33,878 bases of DNA from assembly GCA_035446985.1 (NCBI GenBank), contig DAOTGG010000009.1, positions 1 to 33,878 of the forward strand, read 5' to 3'. Numbering within the stretch: position 1 is the stretch's first letter; every line of letters starts with the position of its first letter. The stretch is from JAQUSX01 sp035446985 (lineage in GTDB: Bacteria; Bacillota; Clostridia; Christensenellales; CAG-314). Positions 15,399-23,202 of the stretch are shown here, piece by piece. The notes beneath the pieces were generated by a model. The model saw only the letters and a program-made list of their open reading frames with translations, was not told the DNA's origin and did not search any database. The position numbers and the translations under genes were made by a program.

Positions 15399-15965
15399 TT
15401 AACACACTCTATCCAAACGCATAAAAATGGCATCGTAATTTACATCGTTTACTTTTCTGGCGTTAAGTTCGCGTTTATAAATTGAAAAACCGAGTTTTTC
15501 CGCGCATTTTATCATACGGACATTTCCAGACCATGTTTCTAAATAAAAAACATTAAAGTCATAGTTATGATAATACCGTATGAACGCGCTTAATGCTTGC
15601 GCGCCCAAACCCTTGCCCCAAAAAGCGGGTTCGCAAATTTCTATGCCCAAAGCGCAATACTTATTTGCGTTTTGAATTTGGTTATCTTGAATTTCAAAAT
15701 CTTTATTGGGAGAATAAGCGCATACAAAACCTATATGTTTTCCCTCGGTTTCTATTTCGAGCCGTGACCGCTCAGCATCGGAGCGTATCGAAGAAAGGTA
15801 ACGACGTATATCGTTTTCTATTTCTATTTCATTCGCAGGCACAATCGGCTCCCACGGCGTATCCGCAGTCATCCAAGCCGTTTCTTTATTGAACCAGCGG
15901 ATTTCATCCGCAATATCTTTTTCGAGATAATCCCGCAATATTATGTTTTTATATGCGATTTGCAT
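15399..15965 (-). CDS. GNAT-family N-acetyltransferase (RimJ/RimL type)
   Basis: Predicted acetyl-CoA-dependent N-acetyltransferase. The 188 residues begin with the RimL-like IILRDYLEKDIADEIRWFN. Motif A is FWGKGLGAQALSAFIRYY, and the last strand VFYLETWSGNVRMIKCAEKLGF is typical of the family, including the Asn used in CoA binding. The substrate is not predictable. GGAG lies 12 bases before the ATG. It occupies the place where rng (RNase G) often lies between the TIGR03936 gene and rplU. Confidence 0.9.
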   Translation of the reverse strand: MQIAYKNIILRDYLEKDIADEIRWFNKETAWMTADTPWEPIVPANEIEIENDIRRYLSSIRSDAERSRLEIETEGKHIGFVCAYSPNKDFEIQDNQIQNANKYCALGIEICEPAFWGKGLGAQALSAFIRYYHNYDFNVFYLETWSGNVRMIKCAEKLGFSIYKRELNARKVNDVNYDAIFMRLDRVC

Positions 15966-16006
15966 TTAGAATATCTACTCCATAGATTGAAGTTTTTTGT
16001 CCTTGA

Positions 16007-16654
16007 TTACACTTTTTTATCGAGATTTTCAATATATTCATCGGTGGGAATGTCGCCGCAAAAGGTATTTTTTTTTGTAATTTCTGCGGTGTTATAATCA
16101 AGTCCGTATTCGGCGCACCAGTAGCGCAGCAGTCTGTCGGCTTTCAAATTCAAGTTTCCGTAAGCCAAAATAACCGTAACAACGTCGTCGCTCATTGGCT
16201 TTACGGAAAAAATCCTGTCTGCAATGTCTTTATTTACCGTTTCGCCTTTTTCTTCGTAAGAGATAATGTAACTCTTGCCCGCCGTGAAATTTTGCACAGC
16301 TTTGCCCAGACCTAGGCAGTTAATTTCGTATTCCCCTTTTGTAATTTTTCCCGCCGTGTTGGGATTTTTTGCGGTATAAAAAACTTTTTCCGCCGTTATT
16401 CCTTGCGGAGAGTTAGCGTTAAATTTACTGATTACGTCGCAATCAGTCTCGGCGTCGACGGTCATATACTCGCAAAGGCTACTAAGTCCTAGCGTGAGAG
16501 GCGGCGACATATACAAAAGCATATGCGGATTAAATCCTTGTGAATAATTAGTGTTCGCGCCGATTCGCCGCCAGATGCGCTGCAAAGCCCGCAAGGTATC
16601 AACATGCGGCAGCAAATTAGCAGGGTATGTTTTTTTGTATTTTATAGTAATCAA
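16007..16654 (-). CDS. Radical SAM-linked protein (TIGR03936 / DUF2344)
   Basis: Companion of the TIGR03960 radical-SAM protein. The 215 residues contain the N-terminal KYKKTYPANLLPHVDTLRAL, the QGFNPHMLLYMSPPLTLGLSS block and YMTVDAETD, which identify the family. It has no Fe-S cysteines itself. The function is unknown, and the pair usually lies near rng and rplU, suggesting a role in RNA or ribosome modification. A TTG start with AAAGGA 8 bases upstream is chosen. The 138-bp gap from the upstream partner is unusual, because these genes are often fused or adjacent. Confidence 0.9.
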   Translation of the reverse strand: MITIKYKKTYPANLLPHVDTLRALQRIWRRIGANTNYSQGFNPHMLLYMSPPLTLGLSSLCEYMTVDAETDCDVISKFNANSPQGITAEKVFYTAKNPNTAGKITKGEYEINCLGLGKAVQNFTAGKSYIISYEEKGETVNKDIADRIFSVKPMSDDVVTVILAYGNLNLKADRLLRYWCAEYGLDYNTAEITKKNTFCGDIPTDEYIENLDKKV

Positions 16655-16792
16655 AACGCTTTTTCCTTTATATTTAAATTTTACTTAGTTGAAAAAAATC
16701 TCTCCATAAGCACCAAATTTTCAACAAAAACTTGACAATGCTATTTATGATTTATTCGCTTTTAAGAAATTACGAGTTTCCTTTTTATGTGA

Positions 16793-18580
16793 TTATTTGC
16801 AAAAACCTTCTTTTTTTAGTCCGCAGCCATTGCATTGTTTGCTGCAAGACGGCGTCGTTACGGCTTGATAGGCAAGTTTCTTTTCTCTGATTAAAAACTC
16901 TTTATCGACGCCCACGCTGATAAAATCCCACGGCAAAATATCGTTTTCGTCCTTTTTGCCAACGATAGAATTTATATCCACGCCGCAATGCTCAAAAGCC
17001 TGTTTGTAGTTATCGTATTTAAAATATTCGCTCCACGCGTCGAAACGCGCGCCGAGTTTATATGCGTACAGCAAACAGTCCGCAAGCTCTCTGCCGCCGC
17101 GAGCCAGTACCGCTTCGGTCAAAGAGTTGTCGTAATCGTGCCACGAAACAGAAATATTTTTCACATTGAATTTGTCGTAAAGATATTTTTGTTTTTCGGC
17201 GATATTTTCGCGTGTATCGAACGCTTCCCATTGGAACGGCGTGAACGGCTTTGGAATAAAAGTGCTTACCGAAACGCTGATTCGCAGACCTTTTGCTGAA
17301 CGTGGCTTTGCGTAATACATCTGTTTAATGCGGTAAACCAAATCAACGATACCTTGCACGTCCTGCATAGTCTCCGTCGGAAGCCCAATCATAAAATAAA
17401 ATTTTACGGTGGAAAAACCTTTGTCAAACGCTTGGCTTACCGAGCCGAATATATCGTCTTCCGTAATGTTTTTATTGATAACGTCGCGCAATCTTTGCGT
17501 GCCTGCTTCGGGCGCGAAAGTAAGCGAGCTTCGTCTGTTTTGGTCGGCGTAAGCCCCATCGAAACTGTCGAGCCTTAAACTGGGCAAACTTATTTGGACG
17601 CGATTGCTTTCGGTATACGGTTTTAGTTTTTCGATTAACTCGGGCAAGCCTTCGTAATCGCCGCTGCTAAGGCTGTTAAGCGACAGTTCATCAAATCCGC
17701 CTATATCGCACAGACCTTTACTGATATTAAGTACGGTGTCGACTTTTCTTTGCCGTACGGGGCGGTAAATATATCCCGCCTGGCAAAATCTGCAGCCGTT
17801 GTAACAGCCGCGGAAAAGCTCCGCCACCGCGCGGTCGTGGACTATCTCAATATTCGGCACTATTTGATTGACGGGATAGAAGCTGTGATCAAGGTCTTTG
17901 ATTTTATATTTTTTAATAATTTTTTTGTTGCCGAAACCAACGAGTTTGCCGTTTTTTCGCTCGTTTTCATAAAACTTCGGTATATAAATACAGTCGTAAG
18001 TTTGATGTAAATATTCCAAAAATTCGTCTTTTTTGCGGTCTTTAAAGCGTTTGTAATCATTCAAAATTTTCGGCCAGATTTCTTCGCCCTCGCCGACGAA
18101 TATGATATCTATAAATTTATAAATAGGTTCGGGATTAACGCAGCAAGGTCCGCCCGCCACGATAAAAGGAAAATCTTCACCGCGTTCGCTCGACAAAAAC
18201 GGAATACCGCTAAGCTCCAGCATATAAAAAAGATTTGTATAGCCCAGCTCGAATTGAAAAGAAAAACCGACAAAATCAAATTCTTTTAGCGGTTTTTGAG
18301 TTTCCAAACTGTGTAAAGTCTGATTGTTGGATTTTAAATATTCTGCGTAATCGAGCCACGGAGCGTAGCATCTTTCGCAGACGACGCCAGGGATTTCGTT
18401 AAACAGATGATAAAGTATTTTTGTGCCGAGATTACTCATTCCGACTTCGTAACTGTCGGGTACGCAAAGACAAAACCGCACATCGCAAGGTTTGTCCATA
18501 TTCGGCGTACCGTATTCGCCGCCAAAATATCGGGCGGGATTTTTGACGCTGTCAAGCAAATTATTATCAATTTTTTTCAT
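16793..18580 (-). CDS. B12-binding-type radical SAM protein (TIGR03960)
   Basis: Large radical-SAM enzyme. The N-terminal ~200 residues form a cobalamin-binding-like Rossmann domain (YEVGMSNLGTKILYHLFN, FVGFSFQFELGYTN, GGPCCVNPEP, FVGEGEE). The radical-SAM CxxxCxxC motif is GCYNGCRFCQAGYIYRP, followed by LSLNSLSSGDY and TFAPEAGTQRLRDVINK. The C-terminus carries the Cys cluster CSKQCNGCGLKKEGFC. The reaction is unknown. I chose the ATG at 18580, because the earlier in-frame TTG (18616) overlaps the -35 box. The predicted transcription start falls within one base of this ATG and there is no Shine-Dalgarno. Confidence 0.93.
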   Translation of the reverse strand: MKKIDNNLLDSVKNPARYFGGEYGTPNMDKPCDVRFCLCVPDSYEVGMSNLGTKILYHLFNEIPGVVCERCYAPWLDYAEYLKSNNQTLHSLETQKPLKEFDFVGFSFQFELGYTNLFYMLELSGIPFLSSERGEDFPFIVAGGPCCVNPEPIYKFIDIIFVGEGEEIWPKILNDYKRFKDRKKDEFLEYLHQTYDCIYIPKFYENERKNGKLVGFGNKKIIKKYKIKDLDHSFYPVNQIVPNIEIVHDRAVAELFRGCYNGCRFCQAGYIYRPVRQRKVDTVLNISKGLCDIGGFDELSLNSLSSGDYEGLPELIEKLKPYTESNRVQISLPSLRLDSFDGAYADQNRRSSLTFAPEAGTQRLRDVINKNITEDDIFGSVSQAFDKGFSTVKFYFMIGLPTETMQDVQGIVDLVYRIKQMYYAKPRSAKGLRISVSVSTFIPKPFTPFQWEAFDTRENIAEKQKYLYDKFNVKNISVSWHDYDNSLTEAVLARGGRELADCLLYAYKLGARFDAWSEYFKYDNYKQAFEHCGVDINSIVGKKDENDILPWDFISVGVDKEFLIREKKLAYQAVTTPSCSKQCNGCGLKKEGFCK

Positions 18581-18587
18581 TAAGCCG

Positions 18588-18616
18588 ATTATATCAAAAA
18601 AAGAATTTTTACACAA
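18588..18616 (-). promoter_or_regulatory. Sigma-A promoter of the TIGR03960 gene (leaderless)
   Basis: TTGTGT (18616-18611), 17-bp spacer, TATAAT (18593-18588). The predicted +1 (18581) is one base before the ATG. An imperfect palindrome centred on ATCGCGAT (18620-18637) flanks the -35. Confidence 0.65.
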
Positions 18617-18711
18617 CTTTATATATCGCGATTTATATTTTGTCCTTTAAAATAAAAATATTATCGCAAAAAAATAATTTTACGCACAGAATTAAAAAAA
18701 TTTATAACAAT

Positions 18712-19572
18712 TTAGAAAGTCGGAATTTTTATTATCTGACTGACGGGCGTGTCTACGGGGTATTTTGAAATGTAATTATAAAAACGCTCTTCCGTTATTA
18801 TCGCCACCGCTTTCATATTTTCGTCCACTATCTCAAACTCGAACACATAGCCGTTTTCGATTTTGCCTAGTATAGTTTTTAACGTTGTTTCGGGAAGAAA
18901 AATCAGACGCTTTTTTTCAAGACCGTATTTTATACGCTTTTTTTTGCCGAAAATCACATTGAGCCGAGAATATATTTGTTTGTCGGTTTGCTCCAATAGA
19001 GCGGAAAAAAGCAGCGCGGCGAATATGCCCAAAGCGAAAAGCGGATATTTTGTAAAAAGAGAAATGACAAAAACAACAAATAACGCCAGCGAAAAAACGG
19101 CGGTCAAGGTTTTTACTATGGCAAGCGAGCTTTTGTAAGGACGCTCTCTCGTTAAAATACCTAGTAATGCCCTGCCTCCGTCAAGCGGGTAACAAGGCAA
19201 AAGGTTAATCAGCCCTATCGATAGGTTAGCGTACAAAAAATCACTGGTAAAAACGTATATCTCAGGGTAAATATACCAAGCGGCGAACAAAAACAAACTT
19301 ATAGCCAAGTTCGCGAAAGGTCCCGCCAAAGCTATCGCCGTTTGTTCCTTGCTCACCGCTTCTTCAAAATCTCCGTACAAAGTCAAGCCGAAAGCTGAAA
19401 TTTCTATTCTTTCGCATTTGTAAAAATATTTTAAGGCTGTAAAATAATGTGAAAGCTCATGTATCAGAACACTCACAATATAAAACGCAAAAACGGAAAG
19501 CTTGCCTAAGAGCAAAACCGCTCCGCAGGCAAGCCAAAAACTGAGTTTTATTTTAAATTTCAGTTGCCCCAT
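18712..19572 (-). CDS. spoIVFB: SpoIVFB-like site-2 (M50) metalloprotease
   Basis: Intramembrane zinc protease. In Bacillus SpoIVFB cleaves pro-sigma-K in the mother-cell/forespore membrane. The HExxH motif is HELSH at residues 38-42 and the second motif is NLLPCYPLDGGRAL with Asp131. Several hydrophobic segments surround both motifs. The C-terminal ~70 residues are soluble. The ATG overlaps the spoIVFA-like gene by 13 bp without a Shine-Dalgarno, so translation is coupled. Sporulation function is inferred from gene order (minD-spoIVFA-spoIVFB) because M50 sequence alone does not prove it. Confidence 0.88.
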   Translation of the reverse strand: MGQLKFKIKLSFWLACGAVLLLGKLSVFAFYIVSVLIHELSHYFTALKYFYKCERIEISAFGLTLYGDFEEAVSKEQTAIALAGPFANLAISLFLFAAWYIYPEIYVFTSDFLYANLSIGLINLLPCYPLDGGRALLGILTRERPYKSSLAIVKTLTAVFSLALFVVFVISLFTKYPLFALGIFAALLFSALLEQTDKQIYSRLNVIFGKKKRIKYGLEKKRLIFLPETTLKTILGKIENGYVFEFEIVDENMKAVAIITEERFYNYISKYPVDTPVSQIIKIPTF

Positions 19573-20183
19573 TCAAAGGATTTGTCCGTTCCTACAATAT
19601 TGGTAACGACGGTATTTTCAATAACGACGTTTACTTTCATTGTGCCGTCGTATTTGCCTAAAACCGAGTTTTCATCAACGGTCTGACCGTCTTCAACCAA
19701 AATCGCAGTTAAATCCGAATACACCATATTGATATCTTCGTCAATTTTGACGGTTACCGACGTTTCCGTTATCGAAACGACCACGCCTTGCGCTAAATTC
19801 ATACACAGCGTTCCGCCGCCGATTTCCACAGTACCGTCGCTTTCCACCCCTTGCACTACGGCATTGACGGGTAAAGTCACCGACGTTTTTTGATTAACGG
19901 AATCCGAGTTTCCAAAAACCGTGGAGATATAAGCCATTTTTGCGGTTTCAAAAATATCCGTTCCGCCGTTTATAAAAATCATACCGCAGACGATGCCTAC
20001 TATAATAATCAACGCGCCCACAGTCACAAGCATATTTTTAGGCAGTTTCGCTTTTGGCTTTTTTATTTGATAATCGCATATTTCCTGCTCTTCTTCCAAA
20101 TATTTTCTTTGCGTGTATGTGATATCAAGCCAGTCGGACTCCACCGCGCTGCATTGGCATTTTGACACGTCTTTGTGTTCCAT
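19560..20183 (-). CDS. spoIVFA: SpoIVFA-like membrane protein with degenerate LytM domain
   Basis: Likely partner that holds and regulates the M50 protease. The 207 residues have a cytoplasmic N-terminus of ~50 residues, one transmembrane helix at 51-72 (MLVTVGALIIIVGIVCGMIF) and an extracytoplasmic domain. That domain has the M23/LytM-like pattern (GVVVSITETSVTVKIDEDINMVYSDL and later GQTVDENSVLGKYDG) without the zinc-binding His residues. That is the known SpoIVFA situation. It has a strong GGGGGA ribosome binding site and a candidate sigma-E promoter in the 3' end of minE. Identification depends mainly on context. Confidence 0.78.
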   Translation of the reverse strand: MEHKDVSKCQCSAVESDWLDITYTQRKYLEEEQEICDYQIKKPKAKLPKNMLVTVGALIIIVGIVCGMIFINGGTDIFETAKMAYISTVFGNSDSVNQKTSVTLPVNAVVQGVESDGTVEIGGGTLCMNLAQGVVVSITETSVTVKIDEDINMVYSDLTAILVEDGQTVDENSVLGKYDGTMKVNVVIENTVVTNIVGTDKSFEWGN

Positions 20184-20210
20184 TTTGATTCCCCCTTGTC
20201 ACTATACTCT

Positions 20211-20239
20211 AATTTATGACGGGGACTGAGGCATTATTC
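20211..20239 (-). promoter_or_regulatory. Candidate sigma-E promoter of spoIVFA-spoIVFB
   Basis: GAATAAT (20239-20233), exactly 14 bp, CATAAATT (20218-20211). Compared with the sigma-E consensus KMATATT-N14-CATACAMT, 6 of 7 and 6 of 8 positions match. The predicted start near 20204 leaves room for GGGGG at 20195. Sigma-E control of spoIVF is established in Bacillus. Confidence 0.5.
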
Positions 20240-20450
20240 AAATAGCTTTGCCTTGTTTTATAAAACCGCTTGATTTTACGCAAATACGCATTTCCATTCC
20301 CTGGTCAAGGCGAATTATTTGTATATCGGCGTCGGTGACGCGCATATATTCCGACAAAAAGGCTTTTAACTCGTTTTCAAAGCCGTCTACGTTTGTATTG
20401 CATTTGTCTTTGTTGAGTACGCGCGCGGCGCGTAAATATTGTTTGTTCAA
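20238..20450 (-). CDS. minE: MinE-like cell division topological specificity factor
   Basis: MinE stimulates the MinD ATPase and drives Min oscillation. The 70-residue protein fits a short, divergent MinE: RAARVLNKDKCNTNVDG, the helix ENELKAFLSEYMRVTDAD, then the beta strand IQIIRLDQGMEMRICV. It starts at a TTG (20450) with GAGGTG about 8 bases upstream, only 7 bp after minD. MinE proteins usually have 80-90 residues. The N-terminal membrane-binding helix is very short here. Assignment relies on the pattern and on adjacency to minD. Confidence 0.72.
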   Translation of the reverse strand: MNKQYLRAARVLNKDKCNTNVDGFENELKAFLSEYMRVTDADIQIIRLDQGMEMRICVKSSGFIKQGKAI

Positions 20451-20457
20451 AAAAAAT

Positions 20458-21207
20458 TCACCTCGCTTTACGTTTTAACAAAGATTTATGTTTTGACAAA
20501 TAATCTATCATATCCGTAGCTCCGTTATGCAGATTGTTTGCCAAAATATCGAATGTATTATCGTTAGGCTCAACGTATCCCGTACAGTTAATCGTATCGT
20601 CTTCTTCGATTATGCCGAGAGGATTTGCGTTCAGCAGCGAAAAGACTTCAAAAGCGTCCAGCATTTTGCCTTCGGCAACAAGGTCGCCGCGCATACGGTT
20701 TATGACCACTTTGACGTCATTAAGGCAGTATTTAATCAAAGCGGCGGCAACTTTGTCCGCATCGCGCAAGCTCGCCAGATGCGGCGTACAAACTATTATC
20801 GCTTCGTCGCAAAATTTTGCCGAGCGTTCAAACCCTTCTTCAATTCCCGCGGGGCAATCAATAAGCACGTAGTCAAACATCTCGTCGAGTTTTGTCACGA
20901 TAGTTTTTACCGCGCATTCGCTCATATTGCCTTTACCCGCTACCGAAGGCAGTAAAAAAAGCGACGGAAGCGTTTTGTTCTGCACCAAAGCCTGTTTGAT
21001 GCGGCACTTATTTTCCGCCACGTCAAACATATCGAAAACGATATTGTTTTCCGCTTCCACCGCTATATCGAGATTGTTTAGGGTAAAATCAAAATCAACG
21101 ATAACGACTCTCAGAGCCATTTTCGCCAGCGCAATGCCTAGATTGGCGGTGACGGTCGTTTTGCCAACGCCGCCTTTTCCGCTTGTCACAACAATTTTTC
21201 TCGCCAT
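20458..21207 (-). CDS. minD: Septum site-determining ATPase MinD
   Basis: Membrane-cycling ParA-family ATPase that positions the division septum. The 249 residues start with the deviant Walker A GKGGVGKTTVTANLG (Lys near residue 10 and 15). Then come VVIVDFDFTLNNLDIAV, the MinD block VLIDCPAGIEEGFERS and CTPHLASLRDADK. The C-terminus (DYLSKHKSLLKRK) is a candidate amphipathic membrane-targeting helix, more basic than usual. No minC lies upstream. A sigma-A promoter is present, and only a weak AGGTAAGG site precedes the ATG. Confidence 0.93.
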   Translation of the reverse strand: MARKIVVTSGKGGVGKTTVTANLGIALAKMALRVVIVDFDFTLNNLDIAVEAENNIVFDMFDVAENKCRIKQALVQNKTLPSLFLLPSVAGKGNMSECAVKTIVTKLDEMFDYVLIDCPAGIEEGFERSAKFCDEAIIVCTPHLASLRDADKVAAALIKYCLNDVKVVINRMRGDLVAEGKMLDAFEVFSLLNANPLGIIEEDDTINCTGYVEPNDNTFDILANNLHNGATDMIDYLSKHKSLLKRKAR

Positions 21208-21239
21208 TACCTTACCTATAAAATTCAGTCGGGAATTCT

Positions 21240-21267
21240 ATTATAAAACGAAAAAAAACTTAATCAA
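21240..21267 (-). promoter_or_regulatory. Probable sigma-A promoter of minD
   Basis: TTGATT (21267-21262), 16-bp T-rich spacer, TATAAT (21245-21240). Predicted start near 21233, about 26 nt before the minD ATG. Confidence 0.55.
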
Positions 21268-21478
21268 TATTAAAACCAAAATAAGACAAAATAAACTAAA
21301 AATTTCAACTTTTAACAAAAATCGAAATTCAGTTTTGCAATAAATTTTTTAGAATTTGTTTGATTATTAATCGATACTAATAAATAAATTATTTACTGAT
21401 ATTTAATGAGTTATTTTTTAAAGCAAACTCGCTTATTTTGTGAAAATACATAAATCTAATTTAGTTACTAAAATAAAA
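21268..21478. other. AT-rich non-coding spacer
   Basis: This is the body of the only gene-free stretch above 300 bp (21208-21530). It is very AT-rich. I see no open frame with a ribosome binding site, no repeats and no remnant of minC, mreC or mreD. The classical cluster would hold those genes here. Confidence 0.6.
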
Positions 21479-21499
21479 AAAGAGCGGTTTACGCTCTTT
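21479..21499 (-). terminator. Intrinsic terminator of the maf-mreB-like operon
   Basis: Perfect 8-bp stem AAAGAGCG / CGCTCTTT with loop GTTTA. On the minus strand T's follow directly. Confidence 0.85.
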
Positions 21500-21530
21500 C
21501 AAAATTTTTTTATTAAAATATTAACTTCAA

Positions 21531-22496
21531 CTAGATTAGTTTTAGCGCGCCGATCGCGTTAAGATTGTCGGAGTCGGACGGAATACGAACGTTCATTTTC
21601 AGTCCGTCCAAAAAATATTTGTCAATGCCGTTTATTTTTGACAAGCCGCCGCACAAGAAAACGCCTTCATTTTTCACGGTTTTCGCTATTTCGGGCGGAA
21701 CGGCTGTGAGCAGACTATCAATCACCTGACAGTATTTACTGATGACGTTTGCGACGACGTCGTAAAGTTCTCTCGCGGTTATTTCAACCGTCTCCAAAAC
21801 GCCTTTTAGTATGTTAATACCGCTGGATTCAACGGATGATATATCGTTTGGGTACAAACTCGCGCAATCGCGTTTTATTCTTTCGGCTTCGTCGGTTGTG
21901 ATTTGGAGATTGTATTTTTTGTGAACAAAATTGACTATATCTTCGTCTATCTGCCTTCCGCTAAAATATATCGAACAGCCCGAAATAATTTCGTTTTCCA
22001 CTACTACGGCAATATCTGTTTTGTCCGCGCCCATATCGCAGATTATGCCCCTATCTACGTGAAACTGCTTAAAAATTTCCACAGAGGAGGCTATCGGCGC
22101 GGTTACGAAACGAGTTTGTTTTACGTTTACGATATTGAGCACAAATTCGATTTTTTGCTTTTCATTTTTTGTCAAAGCGCAAGGCACTACGCACAGTACC
22201 GCCGCGCGTGAAAAAGGCGAACTGTCGGGCAAGACCTTTGAAATCAAAGTTTTGAGCAAAAATCTGGCTTTGTCCTTGTCCTCTACAGCTCCTTCAACGA
22301 TAGGTCGGCAAAGTTTTACTTTCGCCAACTGGCTTGCGCTCATTTTGACAGCGGTAAGTCCCGCCGCTTTTATCGTTTTGTTGTCGACCGCGTCCACCGC
22401 CACTACGGAAGGCTCTTTTATTACCAGTCCTGTTTTTGCGCACGCAACCGTTATATATTGCGAACCTAAATCAAGCGCGATATCGAAATTTGCCAC
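21531..22496 (-). CDS. Divergent MreB-like actin homologue
   Basis: Actin/HSP70-superfamily protein in the position of mreB. The 321 residues align through the MreB chain: phosphate-1 IALDLGSQYITV, EPSVVAVDAVDNK, RPIVEGAVEDKDKARFLL, the block GCSIYFSGRQIDEDIVNFVHKKYNL, LCGGLSKINGID and NAIGALKLI. Phosphate-2, usually DIGGGTTE, reads DMGADKTD (154-161), losing two of three glycines. The overall divergence is greater than expected for a housekeeping MreB. It may be an MreB-like paralogue with altered nucleotide binding, or an Mbl/MreBH-type protein. mreC and mreD, its usual partners, are absent. It follows maf by 2 bp and ends at a strong terminator. Confidence 0.82.
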   Translation of the reverse strand: MANFDIALDLGSQYITVACAKTGLVIKEPSVVAVDAVDNKTIKAAGLTAVKMSASQLAKVKLCRPIVEGAVEDKDKARFLLKTLISKVLPDSSPFSRAAVLCVVPCALTKNEKQKIEFVLNIVNVKQTRFVTAPIASSVEIFKQFHVDRGIICDMGADKTDIAVVVENEIISGCSIYFSGRQIDEDIVNFVHKKYNLQITTDEAERIKRDCASLYPNDISSVESSGINILKGVLETVEITARELYDVVANVISKYCQVIDSLLTAVPPEIAKTVKNEGVFLCGGLSKINGIDKYFLDGLKMNVRIPSDSDNLNAIGALKLI

Positions 22497-22498
22497 TT

Positions 22499-23059
22499 TT
22501 ATTTTTCCTCCGTAAGTTTTTTTAAATGCTCTGTGATTTCTTCGACGGGCAAACCCATTACGTTGGTATAACTGCCGATAATTTCTTTAACAAAACCCGA
22601 GTCCTGTATTCCGTACGCGCCCGCTTTGTCCATAGGCGAACCTGTGGCCACGTAAGAATTTATCATATCTTCGGTCAACTCATGAAAGATGACTTTTGAT
22701 GAAACGAAAAACATATCAACCCGCTCTTTTGTCGCCAAACATACACCCGTATAAACGGTGTGAGTATCGTTAGCCAAGCGCGAAAGCATATCAGCGGCTT
22801 CGGCTCTGTCAATCGGTTTACCCAAAACTTTACCTTTATGAACAACGACCGTATCGGCTCCGATAACAACGCAGTTGTCGTCCTTTATAGCCAAAACAGG
22901 CAGCGCTTTTTTTGCGGCGATGTCCATTACCATTTCCGACGGAATTTTTTTGTCGGAAACTTCGTCGCAGTTACTTACGCATATCTCATAGTCGGGAATT
23001 ATTTGTTTTAAAAGTTCTTTTCGTCTTGGTGAAGTCGAAGCGAGTATGATTTTTTTCAT
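22499..23059 (-). CDS. maf: Maf-family nucleotide pyrophosphatase
   Basis: Cytosolic house-cleaning NTP pyrophosphatase acting on non-canonical nucleotides, and associated with septum control in Bacillus. The 186 residues begin with IILASTSPRRKELL, followed by GADTVVVHKGKVLGKP, the YTGVCLAT region and DKAGAYGIQDSG, all family motifs. It is the first gene of a two-gene operon with the MreB-like gene. The ATG has no Shine-Dalgarno, and the promoter puts the predicted +1 exactly on its A. Confidence 0.95.
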   Translation of the reverse strand: MKKIILASTSPRRKELLKQIIPDYEICVSNCDEVSDKKIPSEMVMDIAAKKALPVLAIKDDNCVVIGADTVVVHKGKVLGKPIDRAEAADMLSRLANDTHTVYTGVCLATKERVDMFFVSSKVIFHELTEDMINSYVATGSPMDKAGAYGIQDSGFVKEIIGSYTNVMGLPVEEITEHLKKLTEEK

Positions 23060-23065
23060 AAAATT

Positions 23066-23094
23066 ATTATAAATGATTTTTTATTTATTGTAAA
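23066..23094 (-). promoter_or_regulatory. Sigma-A promoter of maf (leaderless)
   Basis: TTTACA (23094-23089), 17-bp spacer, TATAAT (23071-23066). Seven bases further is 23059, the A of the maf ATG. Confidence 0.7.
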
Positions 23095-23169
23095 GAAAAA
23101 CCCCATTTTTTAACAATAGATAAACACACAATATAAATAGCTAAATTCTTATTAAATGAAAAAAAATAA

Positions 23170-23188
23170 CCCCTTCAAAACGAAGGGG
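23170..23188 (-). terminator. Intrinsic terminator of ppx
   Basis: CCCCTTC (23170-23176), loop of 5, GAAGGGG (23182-23188). On the minus strand a T-rich tract follows. It sits 15 bp after the ppx stop. Confidence 0.85.
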
Positions 23189-23202
23189 TAAAGTAATTTT
23201 TA

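Noticed and set aside
16655..16792. Possible short peptide (MERFFSTK) in the gap between the radical-SAM genes
   Set aside because: It has only 8 codons, no ribosome binding site and no family match.
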